Source: Ceratothoa steindachneri
Taxonomy: Eukaryota; Arthropoda; Malacostraca; Isopoda; Cymothoidae
Direction: 5' to 3'
NCBI GenBank assembly: GCA_963969495.1
Contig: OZ018321.1
Location: 196,023,126-196,087,125, forward strand
DNA: 64,000 bases
Shown here: positions 44,970 through 55,070 of the stretch, piece after piece
Layout of the letters: every line of letters begins with the position of its first letter
Position numbering within the stretch: position 1 is the stretch's first letter
Program-made: the position numbers and the translations under genes
The notes under the pieces: model-generated
Seen by the model: the letters and a program-made list of their open reading frames with translations, nothing else
Told to the model about the DNA's origin: nothing
The model's database searches: none

Positions 44970-46957
44970 CAATTGAGTAGGCACATGGCTGCTCAATTGT
45001 TTTGAGTCCATAACCGGCCACTTTTCAAGACTTTGTCTAGTCTTGACTTGAACTGGTCAACAGATTCACTGTAGACAACTTCCACTAGAAGTAAGTTCCA
45101 CTTACCGCAAATACTGTAGGTGAAAAAATTTCCACACAGATTGGGGTTGTAACGCTTCAGTTCAAGTTTGAAGCCGTGATTGCGCGTTCTGTTCTCACTC
45201 AGTGTGAAAATATCCCGCTAGTCAACATTGTCGAACCCTCGAAGTATTTTGAAAACTTCGATGAGCTGACCACGCAGTCTACGGGTTTCCAGCGAGAACA
45301 GATCTAATTCCCTTAGTCTATCCTCATAACTTTTATGTCGGATAGAGGGAATCAGTTTGGTTGCCCTAGCTTGTACGCGTTCCAACCTTGCGATGTCCTT
45401 TTGAAACGAAGGACTCCAAAATTGTACGGCATACTCCAGGTGCGGCCGAACGAGGGAGTTGTACAGACAAAGTACTATCTCCTTGTTACGGTATCCAAAC
45501 TGGCGCTTTATGTAGCCTAACATCCTTTGGGCTTTTTTCTCTGCCTCGATGCACTGTTTCGAGAACTTGAGGTCGCTAGTGATAGTAACACTCAAGTCCT
45601 TCTCTGTGTCACTCGACTAAAGGGCAGTTCCCTTAAGGAAGTACTGAGATTTGGGGTTTCGGTGGTCGATATGCATTACTTTGCCTTTGTTCACGTTGAA
45701 AGGCATTTGCCACGTGTCCGACCACTCCTCAATCCTTTGAAGGTCCTCTTGGAGGCTGGCAGTGTTCCGCTCCTTTGCCAAATTGATACCAAGCTTGGTG
45801 TCATCGGCAAATTTGGAGATTTTGGCAACCATGTCTCCGTCCATGTCGTTCACATAGATAATAAACAGTAGTGGTCCCAGGACGGAACCTTGAGGGACAC
45901 CACTAGATACGGGCGCCCATTCAGAGGCCCGACCATTCACCACTACGCGTTGCCGTCTGTCACTGAGCCAGCTCTCTATCCAACCTGCTACCTTGCCGCC
46001 TATGCCCTGCGCACGCACTTTTCGGAGAAGGCGGCGGTGTGGTACCTTATCAAAGGCCTTTTGGAAGTCAAGGTACACAACATCCACTGCCTTGTCTCGA
46101 TCATGCACACTAAACACGAAGTGGAAGAATTCCAGAAGGTTCGTCAGGCATGACCGTTGCCTTCGGAAGCCGTGCTGGAAACTCTTCAGTAGCAGGTTTG
46201 ACTCTAAATAAGACGTTATCTTGTCCATTATCATGCTTTCCATGAGTTTACAGACTATCCAAGTCAGACTGATGGGTCGGTAGTTTGACAGATGGCTGGG
46301 GTCTCCTTTCTCTAAGATCCGAATCAACTCTGCCTCATGCCAGTCTCTAGGAACACATCCGGTCCAGATTGACAAGTTAAAGTTAGCGCACAGATGTCGT
46401 GATACTTCATCGCAAACTTTCTTCAACACCTTGGATAGAAACCCGTCCGGTCCGGGGGACTTATTCGTCTTTAGGTCAGCGATCTTTTTCTTGATTTCAC
46501 CTTCGGTGAAGTCCATTACCTCCAGCTTTTCACCCGAGTAGGAATTCGTGGGCTGTGGGATGGGACCACACTCTTTAGTAAACACTGAAGAGAAGTAGTC
46601 ATTGAGAAGGTTAGGATTTTCTGCATCTGACTGAGTTAATGCACACTCCTCGTCCACTAAGGGCGCAATCCTACGATGGATTGGTTTACGGCTATTTACA
46701 TAGCCGAAGAACTCCTTGGGATTCTCCTTGCAGAGTCTCGCCACTCGGAGTTCCTTAGACCACTTAGCCGCCATTATGCTGGACTTCACTTTTCTGGCTA
46801 GCCTCCAGTACTCGTCAAAGGCACCCGAGATCTTCGATCGCCGGTACGCATTTCTCTTCTCCCTAAGCTGTTGGCCGATTTGTCGATCAAACCACTTTGA
46901 TTGAACAGAAGACCAACGGAGGCATTTCAGAGGGATGCAACTTGATTGAAGACTCAA
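44970..46957 (-). pseudogene. reverse transcriptase of CR1-like LINE copy 1
   Basis: RT of ORF2, in two large frames. 46957-45617 (446 codons) has QIGQQLREKRNAYRRSK and NYRPISLTWIVCKLMES, then HGFRRQRSCLTNLLEFFH, VYLDFQKAFDKVPHRRLL, GVPQGSVLGPLLFIIYVND and the catalytic KFADDTK. It ends with the stop at 45617. 45595-45218 continues in another frame with KRQFGYRNKEIVLCLYNSLV and RPHLEYAVQFWSPSF, the thumb region. After a stop at 45218 the sequence continues to about 44970 with the conserved C-terminus. One frameshift and one nonsense change separate it from the intact copy at 50440-51774. Confidence 0.9.
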
Positions 46958-47094
46958 AACTTATTTTTAGAAATTGTTCCACGAATCCTCAACATCTTCG
47001 CATACCGATAGCCTTACATCAGTCAGCCCAGCACGAAGGCTCGCAAAGTCTGCTCTGCTCAAGTCAAGTTTCCTTGATTGACTGGCAACAAACC

Positions 47095-47919
47095 TTACTT
47101 CGGGATCTTGACGGTAAATCTAATTAGCTGGTGATCACTGCCACCGAGCTCTTCGCCTACAGAGACATCCTCAACGATATCATCCTCAGAGATGAACACC
47201 AAGTCGAGGATATTGTCTCTTCTCGTCGGTTCTCTGACCCATTGAGTGAGGAACTCGTTGTTGGCGAACTCCAGGAGTAGCGCGCTCTCGCCACAGGCTG
47301 CTCTGGTTTCCCATTCAACTTGTCTGTTGAAGTCACCCATAACGATGCACACTCTGCCTTGAACAAGCTCACCCAGCAGCTGGTACAGTTCCTTGTCCTT
47401 TTCAACGGGTTGGGAAGGGGGTCTGTAAAACAGCAGGGTTCTGTATCTGACAGGACCTATCTCTAGGTCAACGCCTAGAAGCTCGTGATCGGATATAATG
47501 TTGGAGTTTGTAGATTTAATTGTATCCTTCACATAAAACATTAAACCGCCACCCTCTTTGTCTGGCCTATCTTTGTGGAAGATTTGGTAGCCAGGAACCG
47601 TGAATTCGCTTTCAAAGTTTCGGTTTGAGGTTTTTAACCACGATTCTGTTATGGCTACCATTTCGGGTTCTTCCGTCGCTACGAGGCCACGGAGCTCAGG
47701 AAACTTGTTCCTGATGGACCTCGCATTGAACAGAAGAACTTTCAGGGGTCCCCTAATGTAGGACCCTCTATACTCTTCTGCTTCGCGGCTTCTTGGTTGT
47801 CGTGGTGGCACCATTTTTGAAAACCTCCAAGAAGGTTGTTTTGGGAGTGACTCGGGCGTACTGGCGTACGTCCGCCTCCCCAATGGGCCGGACACTCCTT
47901 TGGGTGCGCTCCACCACAT
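47095..47919 (-). CDS. AP-type endonuclease domain of CR1-like LINE copy 1
   Basis: Endonuclease that nicks target DNA to prime reverse transcription. The frame has KVLLFNARSIRNKF (catalytic Asn), EMVAITESWLKTSN (Glu), HKDRPDKEGGGLMFYVKD, IVMGDFNRQVEW (Asp and Asn), NILDLVFISEDD and the C-terminal GGSDHQLIRF (Asp-His). All expected catalytic residues are visible. The frame begins inside the esterase coding region, which lies in another frame, and its first Met at 47919 is probably not the native start. It ends at a stop at 47095, before the RT frame, where a shift is expected to have joined them. Confidence 0.85.
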   Translation of the reverse strand: MWWSAPKGVSGPLGRRTYASTPESLPKQPSWRFSKMVPPRQPRSREAEEYRGSYIRGPLKVLLFNARSIRNKFPELRGLVATEEPEMVAITESWLKTSNRNFESEFTVPGYQIFHKDRPDKEGGGLMFYVKDTIKSTNSNIISDHELLGVDLEIGPVRYRTLLFYRPPSQPVEKDKELYQLLGELVQGRVCIVMGDFNRQVEWETRAACGESALLLEFANNEFLTQWVREPTRRDNILDLVFISEDDIVEDVSVGEELGGSDHQLIRFTVKIPK

Positions 47920-48501
47920 CCTGGATGAGGTTGGCTAGGAAAGCCTTGCCCTTAAAGGAGAGGTGCACCCCATCCCTTTGGTAGAGGTCTTTGCTACCAT
48001 AAAATACGGCATAGGGGTCGCCATATAGACACCCTCCGCCGTACAGAGGTCTGCAAGGCGCCAGTTTAGCAACATGTTTCTCACGTGGGCAGTCCGGCTT
48101 GGACCCCACCTCGGGAGCATCCCCACCACGACGCGTCTGCGGGTTTTCAATCCACAGTTGTCGACAGTGCCCATAACCGTCTTCATAATCTCGCCTGTAG
48201 GGCATACCCTACCTCCTTTGAGGTAGAGGTCGTTGCCACTTACCATAAGGGCAACTACTGAAGTCTCAGAAATCTGAGACTTCTTGGCCTCAGCTCTTAT
48301 CTGCCTATTCCCACAGCCTGGGAGGCAGCTCACCTTAACGCTTGTGCCAAGGCGGGACGCTATCAGGGGCTGCAGGCCCCATGCCTGGGAATCACCCACA
48401 AGGCTGACCCTGGCACATTTGCCTGCTGAGCTCGGATTCTTTATTTTCGGAGGCAAGCTCACCGATTCCTCTCTCTTCTCCGTCATGGTCTTTTCAGTCA
48501 T
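47768..48501 (-). pseudogene. SGNH esterase domain of LINE ORF1
   Basis: Ester hydrolase-like domain in ORF1. The first frame (48501-47935) has RVSLVGDSQAWGLQPL, with the nucleophile Ser in the GDSQ block, then GCGNRQIRAE and VALMVSGNDLY, the GxND block. The second (48205-47768) has the YQRDGVHLSFKGKAFLANLI end, with the Asp and His of the DxxH block. The two frames overlap and a shift near 48000-48200 separates them, so the domain as encoded is split. All four SGNH-type blocks can be seen. The domain is known in ORF1 proteins of CR1-clade elements; its role there is thought to involve lipid or membrane interaction. Confidence 0.8.
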
Positions 48502-48506
48502 TTTTT

Positions 48507-48539
<33 letters not shown>

Positions 48540-49343
48540 CTTCTCTATCATCTTTTCCCCCTGGTCATCCTTTTCAATAACTTCTACCTTTTGTTCTTCT
48601 ATTTCTCTCTCTTCCTGTTTCTTCTTTCCCTTTTTCGTCTTTCTTTTGTTTTTATTTTTTCCTTTTGATGTTTCTGCCACATTCAGGCCCGGCCTTTCTG
48701 TAGAGGTGGTGTTTGCCACAGGACTCGAGAGCTCGTTTAACTTCTCTTCGAGCCTGCGGATCTGGTGGGAGTGCTCCTCCTTGAGCCTCTCGATTTTCTT
48801 TTCGAGGTCTGTCGTCCTTTCCCTGTAGTAGGCCACTACTTCTTCCACTTCCTTATTTAATATGCAGGTGGTGCATACACTGCCTAGGTGGCATTTCGCA
48901 TAGCAGCCCTCCGGGAAGTCAACGCACCACTTGTCCTTCTTACATGTGGCACACGTAAATTTTAGCGCTGCTGGGCCTTTCTTGCCTGCTTTTTTGAACA
49001 CACTATATTTCTTATGCTTGTGACCAATCAATATGTAAAAAGGGGGGTTTGGTGAGTTCTCCCCGCGTAAGTCGCTCCCGCCTATTGATCGGAGTCGTTT
49101 CGGAGTCTTCCAGAAGGCACGCTCCATGTGCTGCTGTTCGTCCGACCGAGTCGTCAAACCTCGCCGTGCCATGGCGCCCAACCAAGCAGCACAGACGATC
49201 CCCGAAGGGGCCATCGATTTGTCACCAGGTGAACAACAACGAAGCACGCTCCTTACTAAACTCCTACTAGTTCCCTTCACAACGGCCAGGATCTCGGAGT
49301 AGCGTTCAATGGATATCCCGCCACACCAAGGAACTCGGCCCAA
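48507..49343 (-). CDS. LINE ORF1, zinc-cluster and coiled-coil part
   Basis: 278 codons. The middle carries CATCKKDKWCVDFPEGCYAK, then CHLGSVCTTCI, a cluster of eight Cys/Trp-spaced residues resembling a PHD-type zinc module. A long charged helix follows (ERTTDLEKKIERLKEEHSHQ, then LEEKLNEL), predicted as a coiled coil. The C-terminal end is Lys-rich and runs into a (AAG)n tract (48510-48545) that encodes a poly-Lys run before the stop. The esterase frame starts six bases downstream in a different frame, so a change of repeat number could have separated one original ORF1 into two. Start assigned at the first Met; it could begin internally. Confidence 0.75.
48510..48545 (-). repeat. (AAG)n microsatellite inside LINE ORF1
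   Basis: On the plus strand a ttc run of about 12 units lies between the two ORF1 parts. Slippage here can change the reading frame of the element. Confidence 0.85.
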
Positions 49344-49500
49344 GGCTTTTTATTGGCCTGGCAACCAACATAGGAACAAAAGGCCGTCACCTCGGACCAA
49401 TGCTACCAGAAGCACCCGTCAACGGGCACTGGGAATGGTCAATAATTACGCGCCAGGGAAGGGGTTAACGGGGCACTACTTTCATCCCATTCATCGTACC

Positions 49501-50291
49501 CCAACGCCTAAGACACCTCTAGTCCTAGTCTCTCGCAACCAGTGAGCGTCGATTGGCGTTGTTTAAAGAGGCTCCAAAGCATCTCTTCTGATGCGTGAGG
49601 TAGCTGCCAGGTCCTTATATGTAGATTGAGGGAAAAAAGGGAAAGAGTGACATGATAGGAGTAGGCTTTTTTTGTTGTTTTTTCTCTTCTTGTATAAGTG
49701 GGAGAGATAGGATAAAATTAAAAAAGAAGAAGGATAGAGTAGAAAAAGGAAAGAGTGACGCACTTAGTCTGGAACCACGTTTCCGACTAAATCGACAAGG
49801 GAAGCCCTACCAGGGGTACCCAGAAGAGGTACCCCCGCCGACATAGCTCGAAAAGTCAAAGGTACACACAAGATCTCTTCCCGCGACAAGGGGGCGTCAC
49901 CTCTCCCTCTACTTTCTTCAAGAGAGAGAGAGAGAGAGACAATGAAGAGAATGACGACAATGTAACAAAAAACTATTAAAGTTCATACATAATCGAAATA
50001 TTCGAGGAGAAGAATCCACCTCCCGACTCACCGACAAGAGTTTCATCAAACTTATATGGACATCTTTGCGCGACGGAAGGGAACTTCCGGCTGAGCTTTT
50101 TCATATCTCTGTAGCGAAGGAAAGAGCAAAGAAACCATTCTCTGCGTCTCGCCAAATAAAGACAATCATAAATTATAATAAACGTTCCCTTTGCGCCGGA
50201 AGAAAACTTTCGTAGAAACTAAACTCCTCTCCAAGTAGAGGACGTATCGGAGCCCCTAATTTGAAGAGGAATAAAAGTTGCTTCTTGAGTA

Positions 50292-50296
<5 letters not shown>
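49501..50296. other. presumed 5' flank of LINE copy 1, otherwise unassigned
   Basis: Moderately GC-rich with a (GA)n tract at about 49920-49940. It may include the 5' untranslated region of the LINE on the minus strand, but a boundary could not be seen. Short frames at 49309-49846 are not convincing genes. Confidence 0.45.

Positions 50297-50330
<34 letters not shown>
50297..50330. repeat. (GATA/GA)n microsatellite at 3' side of LINE copy 2
   Basis: gatagatagatagagagag running to the first terminal repeat of the LINE at 50331. A second (AG)n tract lies at the other end of the LINE. Confidence 0.9.
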
Positions 50331-50332
<2 letters not shown>

Positions 50333-51798
50333 AACAAGGAGTAACAAGGAGTAACAAGGAAAGTAAGTACCCTAGGAGACCTTACGGTCCATTCAAAGAG
50401 GGTACCTTTGGACTAGCAATTGAGCGGGCACATGGCTGCTCAATTGTTTTGCGTCCATAAACGGCCACTTTTCAAGACTTTGTCTAGTCTTGACTTGAAC
50501 TGGTCAACAGATTCACTGTTGACAACTTCCACTGGAAGTGCGTTCCACTTACCGCAGATACTGTAGGTAAAAAAGTTTCCACACAGATTGCGGTTGTAAC
50601 GCTTCAGTTCAAGTTTGAAGCCGTGATTGCGCGTTCTGTTCTCACTCAGTGTGAAAATATCCCGGTAGTCAACATTGTCGAACCCTCGAAGTATTTTGAA
50701 GACTTCGATGAGCTGACCACGCAGTCTACGGGTTTCCAGTGAGAACAGATCTAACTCCCTTAGTCTATCCTCATAACTTTTATGTCGGATAGAGGGAATC
50801 AGCTTGGTTGCCCTGGCTTGTACGCGTTCCAATCTCGCGATGTCCTTTCGCAATGAAGGACTCCAAAATTGTACGGCATACTCCAGGTGCGGTCGGACAA
50901 GTGAGTTGTACAGGCACAGTACAATCTCCTGGTTCCGATAACCAAACTGGCGCTTAATATAGCCTAGCATCCTTTGGGCCTTTTTCTCCGCCTCAATGCA
51001 CTGTTTCGAGAACTTGAGGTCACTAGTGATTGTTACACCCAAGTCCTTCTCAGTGTCGGTGGATTCAATAGCAGTGCCCTTAAGGATATACTGAGATTGG
51101 GGGTTTCTGTGGCCGATATGCATCACTTTGCATTTTCCCACGTTAAAAGGCATTTGCCACGTGTCCGACCACTCCCCAATCTTCCCAAGATCTTCCTGCA
51201 GGCGGGCAGTATTTCCATCCTTTGCAACGTTCATACCAAGCTTGGTATCGTCGGCAAATTTGGAAATCTTGGCAACCATGTCACCGTCCATGTCGTTGAC
51301 GTAGATGATGAATAGTAGTGGTCCCAGGACAGAACCTTGAGGCACCCCGCTAGTAACGGGCACCCACTCAGAAGACTGTCCATTTACCACCACCCGTTGC
51401 CGTCTGCCACTTAGCCAGTTCTCGATCCAGCCGGCTACCTTCCCGTCTATGCCAAGCGCTCGCACTTTCCGGAGAAGGCGGCGGTGTGGTACCTTATCAA
51501 AGGCTTTCTGAAAGTCTAGGTACACCACATCCACCGCCTTGTCCCGATCGTGCTCACTGAAAACGAAGTGGAAGAATTCCACAAGGTTCGTCAGGCATGA
51601 CCGTTGCCTTCGGAAGCCGTGCTGGGAACTCCTCAGTAGCAGGTTTGACTCTAAATACGACGTCACTTTGTCCACCATGATGCTTTCCATGAGTTTACCG
51701 ACTATCGAAGTCAGACTGATAGGTCGGTAGTTCGACGGTTGGTTACGGTCTCCTTTCTTGAAGATAGGAGTCACCTCCGCCTCACGCCAGTCTCTAGG
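50331..51798 (-). mobile_element. CR1-like LINE, copy 2, 5'-truncated
   Basis: Minus-strand copy of the same family as 44894-49500, starting in the RT domain and ending at three tandem tccttgttac-type units (50331-50362). Its 5' truncation lies at the same alignment point as 46345 in copy 1 and is immediately followed by (AG)n. The remaining 1.47 kb is close to copy 1 with many single-base differences. Confidence 0.9.
50440..51774 (-). CDS. reverse transcriptase C-terminal part of CR1-like LINE copy 2
   Basis: An uninterrupted 444-codon frame, longer than any in copy 1. It contains NYRPISLTSIVGKLMES, HGFRRQRSCLTNLVEFFH, VYLDFQKAFDKVPHRRLLRK, SGVPQGSVLGPLLFIIYVND and the catalytic FADDTK. Then come DLGVTITSDLKFSKQCIEAE, RPHLEYAVQFWSPSL and the C-terminal NRTRNHGFKLELKRYNRNLC, NALPVEVVNSESVDQFKSRL. 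All RT motifs downstream of motif 0 are present. The N-terminal finger and the endonuclease are missing through 5' truncation, so it is not autonomous, but the open frame shows recent insertion. Confidence 0.9.
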   Translation of the reverse strand: MTPIFKKGDRNQPSNYRPISLTSIVGKLMESIMVDKVTSYLESNLLLRSSQHGFRRQRSCLTNLVEFFHFVFSEHDRDKAVDVVYLDFQKAFDKVPHRRLLRKVRALGIDGKVAGWIENWLSGRRQRVVVNGQSSEWVPVTSGVPQGSVLGPLLFIIYVNDMDGDMVAKISKFADDTKLGMNVAKDGNTARLQEDLGKIGEWSDTWQMPFNVGKCKVMHIGHRNPQSQYILKGTAIESTDTEKDLGVTITSDLKFSKQCIEAEKKAQRMLGYIKRQFGYRNQEIVLCLYNSLVRPHLEYAVQFWSPSLRKDIARLERVQARATKLIPSIRHKSYEDRLRELDLFSLETRRLRGQLIEVFKILRGFDNVDYRDIFTLSENRTRNHGFKLELKRYNRNLCGNFFTYSICGKWNALPVEVVNSESVDQFKSRLDKVLKSGRLWTQNN

Positions 51799-51821
51799 AG
51801 AGAGAGAGAGAGAGAGAGAGA
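51798..51821. repeat. (AG)n microsatellite at 5' side of LINE copy 2
   Basis: About 12 AG units directly at the 5' truncation point of the LINE. Confidence 0.9.
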
Positions 51822-53499
51822 TTTAAAATTAATTTAGATCAGTTCAGGCGAGTCAAGCTATAGTCCCGTCTCTGCACACGAGACTCACTTTCCGCTCGTA
51901 TCCGTAGTAACGGTCGTCTGCATTACAAATTCAAATTGCCCAGCTGACCACTTCACCACTTGATTTATTGTCGAGTGGCTCTTGTCGAAGTTACTGTGTA
52001 TTCGAAGCCTATATATCTCTTTGCGTAACCATCGTACTTATAAACCATCAAATTCACTTTGCCCGTTACCAAAATTTAACTTATAATGAAAAGCATAATT
52101 CATGATTTGCATATCATTGCAGTGTTTTCACGGTGATTAAAAGGAAGCTAATGAATCCATTGGATTAAAATCGATTTAATTCTCTGTAGTAATTCTCTCT
52201 CGAATAGTTAATTAATATAGTAAAATAAATAAATTATTTTCCGCAATTATTCCCCAAATCCACTCTATTTTCGTGCACCTTTCCAGACAAAGAGAGTATA
52301 TATTAAACATTCTGAAAATTCAATCAGGAGCAGAGGAGAATCAAAGGAAACAAATAGGTCTACTTTCATATAGTTGATTGTCATTGTTTCCTACAGATTT
52401 TAGTATCTCGAACTTGGTACATATATTTCCAGAATCGACCACGTTAAGAGGCAGAAGAGCTGCAGTCCTGTTTTTACTGCATTGCAAAAATATACTCTTC
52501 TTCGTTCGTCCGTAGAAATGATAGTTGATTTTACGTGGCGCACTGAACTTTACGTTATTTTGGAGTCGATAAAAATAATTAAATGCGATAGAGCTTATCG
52601 AGGATTCTACTTTCTACCCAATATAATAATTACATCTACTTTATTAGTAGATTGACCGTAAAATAGGGATTAAACCGTGCAAGGCCGCCTTAAAGATCAA
52701 TAACGCTGTGAGCGATAAGATGAAGTACGGGCACACTATTTCTTACTTCGAACCCTTAGTTGCTGCGATTCTGCGCGAATTAAATTTATCCCAACAAGTT
52801 GAGGGGCGATAGGAGTCTCTCAAGTAGGCGTTATTAACGCGCATAGTCCCTTAAATGCACCAAAGTCTAGCATCTCCTAAGGGAGGGGGAACTTGACGAC
52901 AGGAAAACAACAGAGTTACTGCCGGAAATGAACTCCATCTCATTTTCACATGACGCTTTTATCAATAACAATATCCTCCAAGCCCAAATATTGCAGCTGT
53001 TTCCAACATAGAGGCAGGAGGTTTGGGCAAACCTACACCCTACCACTTCTTTGGAGTAGTTAGCCTTGACAGGCAATACCATCTTCGAAATGTCTTTCTC
53101 TGCTGCAGCCCAAATTAATCTTCCTCTCCCTCCATAAGGTCAGGTGGACGCTCTGAGACTTGACTTAAAACACACAGAGAAACTGAAATTTTTTCACCGG
53201 CGTCTGAGTCACTCAGGGGCGCTTCACATTCACTCCTTCCTCGCCGCTTTTTCAGCCTCTGTCGAGGTTCTCATTCCCCAACATGGAGCGTGAAAAGGTA
53301 CCACAATTCTAAACCTACGGCGAAAAACGCTCTACAATTAGCTTTGTGGTTATGATGCAGTTTGACATGGATGGTAATGTAGCAAAGATTTCACATGTGA
53401 ACTAGAGAGGTTATTTCCTAACCCATTTTCACCTACAGGTTGACTTTAAACGGCGTAGGCAGGTAGAGATACAGACTAAATTTACCTGTTTGAAAAGCA
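51822..53499. other. unassigned 1.7 kb, no gene seen
   Basis: AT-rich. A 71-codon minus-strand frame at 52867-53082 has no recognisable domain. Confidence 0.5.
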
Positions 53500-55070
53500 G
53501 GTTGCGCTCTCATCAGCTTTGCGTCACCTTTTCATTGCGTTTGAACCAACATATGCCCAGCTTTTCATTGATTTTCCTGACCTGACCCGCCCATTTCAAG
53601 GAGTCCTCTTGATCATGCACTTACTCACTAGATTGAGACAGCCGATGCTCCCGCCCATATTCACGCACGGAAATTGCCTCTACACAACCTTGCAATGGCA
53701 AAAAGGAATTCGAGGAGATGATGCGCGCCGGCATCATCAGGCTTTCTAAGAGCAATTGAAGTCACGTCTGCTCATTCTTCCTAAATCTTTAGGTCAATGG
53801 AGATCTTGTGGCGATTTTAGGACTCTCATTGCGCATATCAAGAGCGACTGCTAAAGTTTGCCATTTATTATGTTTTTTTTAGCTCAACTGCTGTGAAATC
53901 CATATTTTCCAAGGTATACCACAAATTTTAATTGAGTCAGATTCGATTCATAAAACTTACACTATATCTCATTTTGAGCTGTATGAATCGGTCAGAATTC
54001 CTGTAGGACTTAAAAAAGGCCATAGTTTTCAATGTGGTTTGGTTCAGGTTTTACGAGGTTTCTACTTCTTTATTTTTCTGACGATATTTTTGTTGTTGTA
54101 AGTTCGAGCCGAGAGGAGCACATTTACTACTTAAGAACACTTCACGCGTGGACTTTGGATTAACTATACTAAATGTACCTTTGAGGCCTTGAAAATTAAA
54201 TTCTTTGAACCTCGTGTCACAAAGGCTGATATATGTCCCATATACCCCAAAAAATTGGGACAATATTGAAGTTAGCACATCAGCATAAATTCACAACTAC
54301 GAGAATTTCTTGGGAGGATCAACTTCTAACCTAGATTCATTCTACGCTAAATGAAAATTTAAATCCCTTAAACAGGCTACTCAAAGAGGAAGCCTAAAAA
54401 AAAAACCTTCTTACGTGAACAGACTATAATCAAAGCTTTCACGGTGATCCAACGTGTTTTAGTTGCCCTGATACATTTAATTCATTTTGACACTTTAAGC
54501 CAGCTTTCAATCACAACTGAGGCATCGAACAATGACGCGGCTGGCGAGAAGTAGCAGAGATATAGGAGAATAAAGTCCCATAGAAATTTTTATCCAGGAT
54601 ACTAGAGCTCACTGAGAGATGTTATAGCACCTCGACGTGAGCTCGTAGTTGTATTTCCCGCAGTGTAAGGACGTAATTTCACCATCTATATGTACAGCCG
54701 AGTGGCATATACGAGTAGATACGAGATTTAGACAAATTCTGATCGCCATTCTCCACGCGAATGTCGCCAGCTTTGTTATATCTCACAATTCTCCACTGAC
54801 ATTCTCCATGATATGGGAAAATACAACGTCGTTGCAGATATTCTCACTCACCTATTTATTACTGGAATCAACCTACTTCCCGCAGACGCCAGGTATCATG
54901 AAATTTCGCCGCAAATAACAATAACTCCGACTTCACAGGCTTACTTCAGCGGACTGGTACACTCAAATTCCCGTATCACGTGCGCGTCTCATAAGAAAAT
55001 CACAGCCGTACCTATATTTCTGTGGCCTTCTGGGGGACAATTTTTGCTTCCCTGCACCTTATTATGAACG
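53500..55070 (+). mobile_element. Ty3/gypsy-like pol remnant (RT and RNase H)
   Basis: A decayed retrotransposon pol region. Near 53700 the frame reads KKEFEEMMRAGIIRLSKSN, the RT start of Ty3/gypsy elements, and in the next frame QWRSCGDF. Near 54075 DDIFVVVSSSREEH keeps the RT active-site aspartates. 54170-54330 gives a YTKCTFEALKIKFFE stretch and LREFLGRINF. 54420-54540 gives the connection to RNase H (ALIHLIHFDTLSQLSITTEA, with SNND in place of 'SDVA'). 54760-54860 gives a SPRECRQLCYISQFSTDI-like stretch and GKYNVVADIL. Many stops and shifts, and the integrase and LTRs were not found. A conserved order of blocks over 1.5 kb makes the call secure despite decay. Confidence 0.75.

Larger units (their letters stand above)
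44894..49500 (-). mobile_element. CR1-like LINE, copy 1, nearly full length
   Basis: Minus-strand non-LTR retrotransposon of about 4.6 kb. In transcript order it has a zinc/coiled-coil ORF1 (49343-48507), an SGNH esterase domain (48501-47768), an AP-type endonuclease (47919-47095) and a reverse transcriptase (46957 to about 44970). The 3' end (left) is a short tandem repeat, tccttgtaac ct repeated, at 44894-44915. CR1-clade elements characteristically end in short tandem repeats and carry esterase-containing ORF1 proteins. It is broken by several shifts but is much better preserved than the other elements, suggesting recent activity of the family. The 5' limit is uncertain. Confidence 0.85.

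Noticed and set aside
45335..46904. Several plus-strand frames opposite the LINE RT
   Set aside because: Antisense shadows of the minus-strand RT coding region; no domain match of their own.
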